Shown piece after piece: positions 1 through 5,407 of a stretch of DNA of 5,407 nt. Source of the DNA: Chloroflexota bacterium (GTDB taxonomy: Bacteria; Chloroflexota; Dehalococcoidia; Lucifugimonadales; VGZR01); the NCBI GenBank assembly GCA_027625225.1, contig JAQBWG010000142.1, positions 1-5,407 of the forward strand, given 5' to 3'. Under the pieces are notes generated by a model. That model saw only the letters and a program-made list of their open reading frames with translations. It searched no databases and had not been told where the DNA came from. How positions within the stretch are numbered: position 1 is the first letter of the stretch; each line of letters opens with the position of its first letter. The translations under genes were made by a program, and so were the position numbers.

Positions 1-1061
1 AATACTTCGGCAAGGTAGCCGTCCAGAACCTGCTCAAACGCGGCGACAAAGTAACTCTGTACAACCGCGGCAACACCAAGCCCGAGTTCTGGAACGACGT
101 AGACCACATGATCGGCGACCGCACCGATTATGCCGACTTCGACAAGAAGCTCAAAGGCAAAAAGTTCGACGCGGTCATCGATAACGTCGCCTTCAAGACC
201 GAAGACGTGAAATCTGTTGTGAAAACCCTCAAGGGCAACGTCGGCAAATACGTCGTCGCCACCACCGTCTCCATCTACGGCGGCCCCGGCCATGCCCACG
301 AATGGCACGGCACTCCACGATATAACAAACCCGCCTGGGTGGACGAGTTCGTAGACCTTGACGCCTGCTGTCCCATTCGCGAAGAAGATGCCGACCTGTC
401 TAAAGTCAAATGGGAATACGTGAACGAGACGCACGAATACGCGCAGGGCAAACGCATGATGGAAAAGTACCTCTCCAGCGTTTCCGACTTTCCCTGGGTG
501 GTCATGCGTGTTCCCGCCACCCTCGGCCCCGAAGACCCGTCTCTGCGCTTCTGGTGGTATCAACAGCGCATCCTCGACGGCAAGGAAATCGTGCTCTACA
601 ACGGCGGCGATAACGCAGTCCGCCTCGGCTTCCGCGACGACATTGCCCGCGCCCTTATAGACGCTGCGGACTCTCCCAAAACCAACAACAACATCTACAA
701 CATCTGTCAGACTGAAATCGCATCGTTGCGTCGCCTCGTCGAGTCCATCGCAAAGGCAACAGGCAAAACACTGAACGCGGTCTCCGTCCCCGGCGACATC
801 GCCGAGGCCAAGTCGAGCCTGCCCTGGAACGACTGGGCCTTCGACCCCTTCTCGCGTCCCAAGCGCTACGTCATGTCCGTCGAAAAGGCGCGGCGCGACT
901 TCAACATGCACTCTACCCCCATGGACAAGTGGGTAAAACAGACTGTGGACTCGTACACCGCCACCCCACCAACCGAAAACTCCGCCCACTACGACAAGCG
1001 GGGTGAAGAGGTTCGTCTGGCGAAATGGTGGCGCACCGAATACGCCAAACTACTCAAGTAA
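1..1061 (+). CDS. NAD(P)-dependent epimerase/dehydratase, extended SDR family (5' partial)
   Basis: The reading frame is open from base 3, with bases 1-2 ending a cut codon, and stops at TAA 1059-1061, giving 352 visible residues. The first in-frame ATG (108) is internal, because the 35 codons before it encode typical family sequence: YFGK, the tail of the GGTxFFG nucleotide-binding loop, then VTLYNRG. About 10-12 N-terminal residues with the glycine motif are therefore upstream of the window. Counting from the codon at base 3, the NRG (21-23) after the second strand suits NADP binding, DAVIDN (56-61) is a Rossmann strand, TVSIYGG (88-94) holds the SDR serine, and YAQGK (146-150) is the catalytic YxxxK. 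The C-terminal part, rich in Trp and Lys, resembles bacterial relatives of the chloroplast CSP41/isoflavone-reductase-like epimerases. The substrate cannot be told; a nucleotide sugar or another carbonyl compound is possible. It is probably the first visible gene of an operon with the three genes after it. Confidence 0.9.
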   Translation, partial: YFGKVAVQNLLKRGDKVTLYNRGNTKPEFWNDVDHMIGDRTDYADFDKKLKGKKFDAVIDNVAFKTEDVKSVVKTLKGNVGKYVVATTVSIYGGPGHAHEWHGTPRYNKPAWVDEFVDLDACCPIREEDADLSKVKWEYVNETHEYAQGKRMMEKYLSSVSDFPWVVMRVPATLGPEDPSLRFWWYQQRILDGKEIVLYNGGDNAVRLGFRDDIARALIDAADSPKTNNNIYNICQTEIASLRRLVESIAKATGKTLNAVSVPGDIAEAKSSLPWNDWAFDPFSRPKRYVMSVEKARRDFNMHSTPMDKWVKQTVDSYTATPPTENSAHYDKRGEEVRLAKWWRTEYAKLLK

Positions 1062-1088
1062 ATCAATTACTAAGGAGCAAACGAAGGA

Positions 1089-2114
1089 ATGGCTAAACAG
1101 AGAATCGCATACATCGCAGCAGCGAAGAACGACATCTCCCTGACCACAGAGCAGCTTGAGGGCATCGACTACGAACTAGACCACCACGTCGTCAAGAGCG
1201 ACGGCGAAATCATCGAGGCCATCAAAGGTGCCGACGTAATCATCACCGAGGTTGTCCCCATGTCCCGCGCGGTCATCGAGCAGATCGACACCGCCAAAGG
1301 CATCGTGAGCCTGGGCCACGGCTTCAACCACATAGACGACGAGGCCGCCTCCGAAAAGGGCGTCATCGTCGCCAACTGCGCCGGCTACTGCGCCGACGAA
1401 GTCGCCAACCACACCATCATGTTCCTGCTCGCCTGCTCACGGCGCATCATGGAGATGGACAGGCTGGTCCGCTCCGGCAACTGGACGGCCAAAACCGACC
1501 GCAGCAAGTTTCCCTTTGCGCCCCTTGGGCACCTCGACGGACAGGTCATGGGCCTCGTCGGATTCGGTAACATCGGACGCGCTACCGCTCGCCGGGCCAT
1601 CGCCTTCGGCCTCGACATCGTTGTCTACGACCCGTTCCTCCCGCCCTGGGTAGCCCAGGAGTATCGGGTAAAGACCGTGGGCAGCTTGGAAGAACTGGGC
1701 AGAGTGTCCGATTTCGTCTCCATGCATGTGCCCCTGAACAAGGGCACCCGCAAACTCGCCAACGAGAAGCTCTTTAACGCCATGAAGCCCACCGCCTACT
1801 TCATCAACACCTGCCGCGGCCCGACGCACGACGAGGCAGCCCTCATCAAAGCACTCCAGGGCAAGAAGTTCGCTGGCGCCGGTCTCGACGTATTCGAAGT
1901 TGAACCGACTCCAGCCGACAACCCTTTGCTGAAGATGGACAACGTCATCGTGTCGCCGCACTCCGCCGGAACATCAGACCACTCGGCCGTCGCCGGTCGC
2001 GTCCGCCTTGGCGAAGAGGCCGCCCGCATCCTCAAGGGAACCCTACCCATGTCCGTCGCCAACCCCGACGTTCTGGGCAACATCCCTGTCCGACCGCGCG
2101 CCGGAAGCCGCTAA
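1089..2114 (+). CDS. D-isomer-specific 2-hydroxyacid dehydrogenase, CtBP/phosphoglycerate dehydrogenase-like
   Basis: This 341-residue protein has the usual length for a cytosolic NAD-dependent enzyme that interconverts 2-hydroxy and 2-oxo acids. The N-terminal catalytic half runs to about residue 105 and includes YCADEVANH (100-108), a signature of the C-terminal-binding-protein branch. The Rossmann domain begins at VGFGNIG (157-163, GxGxxG), and Asp181, about 18 residues on, would bind the NAD ribose. The catalytic triad is complete: Arg243 in NTCRGP, Glu272 in EVEP and His291 in SPHSAG. There is no ACT or other regulatory domain, so it is not a full-length SerA. The ATG at 1089 follows an AAGGAG Shine-Dalgarno at 1072-1077, and the gap to the previous gene is 27 nt. 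The substrate loop GHGFNHID and the Gly at the CtBP Trp position (294) differ from the usual forms, so phosphoglycerate or another named substrate should not be assumed. Confidence 0.93.
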   Translation: MAKQRIAYIAAAKNDISLTTEQLEGIDYELDHHVVKSDGEIIEAIKGADVIITEVVPMSRAVIEQIDTAKGIVSLGHGFNHIDDEAASEKGVIVANCAGYCADEVANHTIMFLLACSRRIMEMDRLVRSGNWTAKTDRSKFPFAPLGHLDGQVMGLVGFGNIGRATARRAIAFGLDIVVYDPFLPPWVAQEYRVKTVGSLEELGRVSDFVSMHVPLNKGTRKLANEKLFNAMKPTAYFINTCRGPTHDEAALIKALQGKKFAGAGLDVFEVEPTPADNPLLKMDNVIVSPHSAGTSDHSAVAGRVRLGEEAARILKGTLPMSVANPDVLGNIPVRPRAGSR

Positions 2115-2135
2115 CCCCAACACTGGAGGTATGAA

Positions 2136-2402
2136 ATGCCCCTGCCGGACAAACTGAACATCGAAATCACCTACTGCGTGCCGTGCTCTTATCACGGCAT
2201 CGCAGCATGGCTCGTCTCCGAGTTCTTTGCCGAAGGCGGCAACAGGGTCGCTGTCGCCCTCAACCCAGGAGAAGCAGGCGTTCTCACCATCAAAGTGGAC
2301 GGCGACAAGGTTTACGACAAAAAGGCCGAAGACGGGAAGTTTCCCGACGTGACCCGCGTCAAGGAGCTGCGCGCCGATATTCGCCAACGCCTGGCTTCGT
2401 GA
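2136..2402 (+). CDS. SelW/Rdx-family thioredoxin-like redox protein (CxxC form)
   Basis: This is an 88-residue protein of the Rdx family (SelT/SelW/SelH type), which has a small thioredoxin-like fold and poorly defined thiol-redox roles. The family signature is clear: strand 1 IEITYC leads into Cys14-Val-Pro-Cys17, followed by a helix containing AAWL. The middle holds GVLTIKVDG, and the C-terminal part holds the usual GKFPDVTRVKEL helix start. Both active-site positions are TGC cysteines, so this is a cysteine homologue with no selenocysteine codon. The start at 2136 is set by GGAGG at 2125-2129 (6-nt gap). The nearer ATG at 2131 is in another frame and stops after eight codons. The gene lies 21 nt after the dehydrogenase, and its TGA overlaps the GTG of the ammonia-lyase gene. 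No signal peptide is visible, so it is probably cytosolic. Its partner is unknown; the lyase is the obvious candidate from position only. Confidence 0.9.
   Translation: MPLPDKLNIEITYCVPCSYHGIAAWLVSEFFAEGGNRVAVALNPGEAGVLTIKVDGDKVYDKKAEDGKFPDVTRVKELRADIRQRLAS
2399..2402 (+). promoter_or_regulatory. GTGA stop-start overlap (translational coupling)
   Basis: The TGA stop of the Rdx gene (2400-2402) shares bases with the GTG start of the PLP lyase (2399-2401). The nearest AAGGAG, at 2361-2366, is too far upstream to position the ribosome at this GTG. Termination and re-initiation by the same ribosomes is the simplest reading, giving linked synthesis of the two proteins. Confidence 0.75.
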
Positions 2403-3364
2403 CCGGCTACTCGACCTACGTCACCTACGACGACATCTACCGCGCCCAGCGTACCATCGCCGGGCGTGTACACCGCACGCCGGTTATCAGTTCGACCTAC
2501 CTCTCCAACCGTATCGGCGCTCGGTTATACCTCAAGCTGGAGTCATATCAAAAGACCGGCTCGTTCAAAGTCCGCGGGCTGCTTAACAAGCTGGAAAGCC
2601 TGACTGAAGAACAGAAGGCTAACGGCGTCATCACCTTCTCCTCCGGCAACACCGCGCAGGCCCTCGCCTACGTTGCCTCGGTGGCGAAGATTCCGGCGGT
2701 GGTCGCCATGCTGACCGGAGGTGATCCCGGCAAACTCGAAGCCACCCGTAACTACGGCGCCGAGGTCGTTCTGGCTGAACCTTTGGAGATTCGCAACGTG
2801 ACCGAGCGCTTACAGAAAGAACGCGGCCTTACCTATATCTCGCCTTTCGACGACCTCAAGGTTATCGCCGGAGCCGGCACCGTCGGCCTCGAAATCATGG
2901 AGGATGTCCCCAAAGCCGACATGGTACTGGTAGGCATAGGCGGCGGTGGCATCGTCTCAGGTGTCGCCGTTGCGGTGAAAAGCCAGCGTCCCAAAGCCAA
3001 GGTCATCGGCGTCGAACCGGAAGGTGCCGCCGCCATGAGTCGTAGCCTCGAAGCAAGCAAAGTCGTCACCCTCGACTCCGTCAACACCATCGCAGACGGC
3101 CTTGCCGCGCCTTTCGCCGGTGAGCACACACTGCCTCATGTCCAAAAGTTCGTAGACGAAGTGGTGATAGTCACCGACGACGAGATTGCCGAAGCGCTGC
3201 TTCTGGTGCTGGAACGCTGCAAAGTCCTCATCGAGCCTGCCGCCGCCTCGACCGTGGCCGCCCTGCTCACCGGCAAGGTGAAACCGGCCCCCGACTCCAA
3301 TATCGTGTGCGTCATCAGCGGCGGCAACATCAGCGCCACCAAACTCAAAACCCTCATAAATTAA
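2399..3364 (+). CDS. Threonine/serine ammonia-lyase or serine racemase-like PLP enzyme (fold type II)
   Basis: The product is 321 residues if it starts at GTG 2399, which overlaps the TGA of the previous gene as GTGA. The frame stays open upstream to ATG 2183, but that extension is an Arg-rich shadow of the Rdx gene, whereas family homology begins just after the GTG. The short form fits catabolic threonine dehydratases and serine racemases, with no C-terminal ACT domain. Lys57 in SFKVRG should form the PLP Schiff base; SSGNTAQ (81-87) is the cofactor/substrate loop; GGGG (181-184) binds the PLP phosphate; VEPEGAAAM (205-213) and LIEPAAA (277-283) follow; and Ser307 in SGGN should contact the pyridine nitrogen. 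Ser82 matches the re-face serine of eukaryotic serine racemase, while the racemase metal-ligand Asp is Ala212, so dehydratase, racemase or both remain possible. Thr85 replaces the usual His. No good Shine-Dalgarno precedes the GTG, so translation is probably coupled. Confidence 0.93.
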   Translation: MTGYSTYVTYDDIYRAQRTIAGRVHRTPVISSTYLSNRIGARLYLKLESYQKTGSFKVRGLLNKLESLTEEQKANGVITFSSGNTAQALAYVASVAKIPAVVAMLTGGDPGKLEATRNYGAEVVLAEPLEIRNVTERLQKERGLTYISPFDDLKVIAGAGTVGLEIMEDVPKADMVLVGIGGGGIVSGVAVAVKSQRPKAKVIGVEPEGAAAMSRSLEASKVVTLDSVNTIADGLAAPFAGEHTLPHVQKFVDEVVIVTDDEIAEALLLVLERCKVLIEPAAASTVAALLTGKVKPAPDSNIVCVISGGNISATKLKTLIN

Positions 3365-3373
3365 CCTGCGAGG

Positions 3374-3382
3374 TGCTATACT
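3374..3382 (+). promoter_or_regulatory. Possible extended -10 promoter for the amidohydrolase gene
   Basis: TGCTATACT has the form TGn plus a -10 hexamer that matches TATAAT at five of six positions. No good -35 hexamer sits 17-18 nt upstream, which is tolerated by extended -10 promoters. Transcription would start near 3389, leaving a leader of about 40 nt before ATG 3430. The assignment rests on sigma-70 consensus only. Confidence 0.4.
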
Positions 3383-3390
3383 GCGCCGCG

Positions 3391-3404
3391 TAGCTGCACA
3401 GCTA
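3391..3404 (+). promoter_or_regulatory. Perfect 6-bp inverted repeat, possible operator
   Basis: TAGCTG and CAGCTA are exact inverted repeats separated by CA. The dyad lies just after the predicted transcription start, a common place for a repressor site. In RNA the same bases could form a 5-bp stem with a GCAC loop, but no run of U follows, so a terminator is unlikely. GCTATA occurs at 3375-3380 and again at 3401-3406, linking the -10 region and the dyad. Confidence 0.35.
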
Positions 3405-3429
3405 TATTTGTGAATCCGAGGAGTCAGGG

Positions 3430-5013
3430 ATGTTCGACGTAGTCATACTGGGTGGAACGGTTATTGATGGAACGGGCAAGGATTCCTACCGGGCAGACAT
3501 AGGCATCACCGGTGAGAGGATAGAGGCTATCGGCGACCTCTCTCAAGCCGATACCCGCCGCGTCATCATGGCCCACGGCCTCACCATCACCCCCGGCTTC
3601 ATAGACACCCACGCCCACTCCGACGGTGCCCTCCTTAACGACCCCCAGCACGCCAACGGCATCCGCCAGGGCATCACTACCGAAATTCTGGGACAGGACG
3701 GCCTCTCTTATGCGCCGCTCTCTCCCGAAAACTACAAGACCTACAGCTGGTATCTCTCCGGCATCCTCGGCATGCCGCCGCAAGACCTCGACATGAGCAG
3801 CGTCGAAGCCTTCCGCGCCAACTACCACAAAAAGTGCGCTGTCAACACCGTCTACTGCGTCGCCCACGGCGCCATCCGGCTGTCCACCGTCGGATTCTCT
3901 GACAAACCTCTCACCGGCGACGCTCTCAAGAAGGCCAAAAAGCTCGTCCGCGAGGGCATTGAACAGGGCGCCAGAGCCTTCTCCACCGGCATGTCCTACT
4001 ACCCCAATTCCTGGAGCAATACCGAGGAGCTGGTCGAACTGTGTCAGAGCGCTCACGAAGCGGGCGGTCTGTACGTCACCCACCTCCGCGACGTCAACAC
4101 TGACCGCGGTTTCGGCGGCGGTGGCGAAGCCGAGGCCATCGAGATAGGGCGCCGCACCGGCATCCGAGTTCACTTCTCACACTTCCGCACCGTCCCCGGA
4201 GAAGAGGGCCAGGTGGCGAAAAAGATAGCCCCCATTGACGAAGCCAAGAAGAACGGCCTCGATTGCAAACTCGAACTTTACCCCTATCCTGTCGGCAGCA
4301 GTTTCGCCGTCATGTTCCTGCCCGCTCAGTACCAGGAAGGCGGCCCCGATGCCATTCTCAAACTCCTGAAGGACAAGTCGCGCTGGCCCGAACTGGGCAA
4401 AGCCATCGAAAAGGCCTCCGTCCGGTCACTCGACGCCTTCGTGTTCACCCACCTGCCCAAGACACCGCATCTCGAAGGCATGAGCCTTCCCGACATCGCC
4501 GCCCAACGCAAACTATCGCTCGGAGAAGCCGTCTGCTCCCTGCTCGTAGACAACGACCTCCAGGTCGGCTTCCGTGGCGCGCCGCCCCACAGCGTCGCTG
4601 TCACCCGCCAGCTCGCCCGTGACCAGATGGAACTGCTCTCCCGTCCCGATTACATGGTCGGCAGCGACGCCATACCCACCGGCGGCCTGCCCCATCCCCG
4701 CGCCTACGGCTGCTTCCCTCGGTTCATCGGCCGTTACCGCAAACTGGCGCCTGACGTCATGAGCCTCGAAACCATGATTCAGCGCATGACCGACAACCCC
4801 GCCCGCTGGTTCGGCCTCACCAAACGTGGCCGCATCGAGAAGGGCTACTTCGCCGACATCGTCGCGTTCGACTCCGAGCGCATCATAGACAACGCCACCT
4901 GGGAAGACCCCCACCAGTTCCCCGGAGGCATGCTCTACGTCCTGGTCAACGGCCAGGTCGCGGTAGACAACGAGCGGTGCACCGGAGTCCTCGCTGGCCA
5001 GGCGATACCGTAG
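3430..5013 (+). CDS. N-acyl-D-amino-acid deacylase (D-aminoacylase)-like amidohydrolase
   Basis: This 527-residue amidohydrolase-superfamily protein most resembles D-aminoacylases, which cleave N-acyl-D-amino acids to a D-amino acid and a carboxylate. An N-terminal beta-sandwich segment (DVVILGGTVIDGTG, 3-16) precedes the TIM barrel. PGFIDTHAHSD (55-65) supplies metal ligands His61 and His63. THLRD (217-221) and FSHFR (249-253) supply His218 and His251, and GSDA (411-414) supplies the catalytic Asp413. HPRAYGCFPR (422-431) and the C-terminal KGYFADIVAFD return to the sandwich domain and are typical of this family. The usual GNCG segment with the bridging Cys reads GQDG (88-91), giving Asp90. 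No signal peptide is seen, so it is probably cytosolic. The ATG at 3430 has GAGGAG at 3418-3423. A dihydroorotase- or hydantoinase-like substrate is less likely because the HPR-YG-FPR block favours the D-aminoacylase group. It may have its own promoter in the 65-nt gap upstream. Confidence 0.92.
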   Translation: MFDVVILGGTVIDGTGKDSYRADIGITGERIEAIGDLSQADTRRVIMAHGLTITPGFIDTHAHSDGALLNDPQHANGIRQGITTEILGQDGLSYAPLSPENYKTYSWYLSGILGMPPQDLDMSSVEAFRANYHKKCAVNTVYCVAHGAIRLSTVGFSDKPLTGDALKKAKKLVREGIEQGARAFSTGMSYYPNSWSNTEELVELCQSAHEAGGLYVTHLRDVNTDRGFGGGGEAEAIEIGRRTGIRVHFSHFRTVPGEEGQVAKKIAPIDEAKKNGLDCKLELYPYPVGSSFAVMFLPAQYQEGGPDAILKLLKDKSRWPELGKAIEKASVRSLDAFVFTHLPKTPHLEGMSLPDIAAQRKLSLGEAVCSLLVDNDLQVGFRGAPPHSVAVTRQLARDQMELLSRPDYMVGSDAIPTGGLPHPRAYGCFPRFIGRYRKLAPDVMSLETMIQRMTDNPARWFGLTKRGRIEKGYFADIVAFDSERIIDNATWEDPHQFPGGMLYVLVNGQVAVDNERCTGVLAGQAIP

Positions 5014-5079
5014 TCCCGCTCGTCACTCTGACTCACACCAACGTACGCTTAACTGGACAGGGCAATCCTTAGTGTTCAC

Positions 5080-5109
5080 AGGACAAACCGCCCGAGCGTC
5101 CGCTATCAT
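5080..5109 (+). promoter_or_regulatory. Possible sigma-70-type promoter for thrS
   Basis: TATCAT at 5104-5109 matches the -10 consensus at five of six positions, and AGGACA at 5080-5085 matches the last four bases of TTGACA, with an 18-bp spacer. A start near 5116 would leave a leader of under 20 nt that still contains the Shine-Dalgarno. The rest of the 120-nt gap (5014-5133) shows no T-box element, no terminator hairpin with a T-run and no small gene. Confidence 0.35.
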
Positions 5110-5117
5110 AAGAGCGA

Positions 5118-5123
5118 GAGGTG
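5118..5123 (+). promoter_or_regulatory. Ribosome binding site fixing the thrS start
   Basis: GAGGTG lies 10 nt before ATG 5134. The thrS frame upstream holds no ATG, GTG or TTG between the in-frame TAA at 5050-5052 and this ATG. Site and frame together show that 5134 is the true start and that no N-terminal extension is encoded here. Confidence 0.65.
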
Positions 5124-5133
5124 CCCTGAATTC

Positions 5134-5407
5134 ATGACAAACAAACCCGACCCAGACCTGATTGAACGCAGAAAACGCATCCGTCATTCCACGGCCCACG
5201 TCATGGCCGACATCGTCACCCGCATGCACCCCGACGTCCGTCTCGGCATCGGCCCGCCCACCGAGGACGGCTTCTACTACGACTTCCTGTCTCCCGAACC
5301 GCTCAGCGTTGACGAGTTCGAGGAGATTGAACGGCGCATGAAAGAGGTCATCAAGCAAAACTTCCCGTTCGAGTACCACGAATACCCTCGCGACGTGGCC
5401 CTGAAGA
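5134..5407 (+). CDS. thrS: Threonyl-tRNA synthetase, N-terminal part (3' cut by window end)
   Basis: The 91 complete codons match the N-terminal editing (N2/SAD-like) domain of class II threonyl-tRNA synthetase, the cytosolic enzyme that charges tRNA-Thr. RHSTAHVM (17-24) carries the HxxxH pair (His18, His22) equivalent to the E. coli editing-site histidines. GIGPPTEDGFYYDF (38-51) is the conserved block that follows, and a helix resembling EEIERRMKEVIKQN comes next. In E. coli this domain is preceded by a TGS domain of about 60 residues. Here only some 16 residues precede it, and stop codons upstream exclude an extension, so this is a TGS-less form. The catalytic and anticodon-binding domains would lie past the window. 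The 120-nt gap and separate promoter-like sequence suggest its own transcription unit, though read-through from the amidohydrolase gene is possible. Confidence 0.95.
   Translation, partial: MTNKPDPDLIERRKRIRHSTAHVMADIVTRMHPDVRLGIGPPTEDGFYYDFLSPEPLSVDEFEEIERRMKEVIKQNFPFEYHEYPRDVALK

Noticed and set aside
1437..1961. Antisense open frame of 174 codons opposite the dehydrogenase gene
   Set aside because: It covers the Rossmann and catalytic part of a well-supported gene on the + strand and shows no motif of its own.
2183..2398. N-terminal extension of the PLP lyase from ATG 2183
   Set aside because: The 72 added residues are Arg/Gln-rich and out of frame with the well-supported Rdx gene that occupies the same bases. 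Family homology starts only after the GTG at 2399.
3424..4173. Antisense open frame of 249 codons opposite the amidohydrolase gene
   Set aside because: It is a by-product of high third-position G+C. Its composition is a low-complexity mix of Val, Gly, Ala and Asp without a recognisable domain, and the + strand gene has complete family motifs throughout.
5058..5128. Long-range pairing of CAGGGCA (5058-5064) with TGCCCTG (5122-5128) that could mask the thrS ribosome site
   Set aside because: A 7-bp match over a 57-nt loop is expected by chance, and the predicted transcript starts after the first arm.
5014..5133. T-box or transcription terminator in the thrS leader
   Set aside because: There is no T-box consensus segment, no strong hairpin followed by a T-run, and the gap is too short for a full T-box leader.
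2399..5407. Functional link between the threonine lyase-like enzyme and thrS through threonine
   Set aside because: They are separated by another gene and two gaps with promoter-like sequences, and thrS is a housekeeping gene. The closeness is most simply coincidence.

Overview
The window is a compact bacterial segment of about 60% G+C (estimated by eye) with six genes, all on the + strand and no mobile elements, RNA genes or CRISPR. Codon choice strongly favours C at third positions, which explains the many long open frames on the opposite strand. The gene families suggest a member of the Chloroflexota, perhaps Dehalococcoidia or SAR202: a D-aminoacylase-type amidohydrolase, a short threonine/serine ammonia-lyase, a CtBP-like 2-hydroxyacid dehydrogenase and a ThrRS without a TGS domain. 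This placement is inferred from family resemblance, not from a marker gene.

Layout: (1) 1-1061, an NAD(P)-dependent epimerase/dehydratase of the extended SDR type, whose first dozen or so residues lie before the window. (2) 1089-2114, a D-isomer-specific 2-hydroxyacid dehydrogenase related to CtBP and phosphoglycerate dehydrogenase. (3) 2136-2402, a small SelW/Rdx-family redox protein with a CxxC motif. (4) 2399-3364, a PLP fold-type II threonine/serine ammonia-lyase or racemase that starts at a GTG overlapping the stop of gene 3. Gaps of 27, 21 and -4 nt make genes 1-4 a likely operon. (5) 3430-5013, an N-acyl-D-amino-acid deacylase-like amidohydrolase, preceded by a 65-nt gap with a possible extended -10 promoter and a perfect 6-bp dyad. 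(6) 5134 to the end, the start of thrS, preceded by a 120-nt gap with a possible promoter.

How they may work together (inference): the amidohydrolase could release D-amino acids from N-acylated or cell-wall-derived material. The PLP enzyme could racemise or deaminate serine/threonine-like amino acids to 2-oxo acids, and the 2-hydroxyacid dehydrogenase could interconvert these with 2-hydroxy acids. The Rdx protein, tightly coupled to the lyase, would be a thiol-redox partner of unknown role. Several enzymes depart from family consensus at active-site positions (Asp for the bridging Cys in the amidohydrolase, SSGNT for SSGNH in the lyase, no CtBP Trp in the dehydrogenase), so exact substrates cannot be assigned. 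thrS is housekeeping and probably a separate transcription unit.
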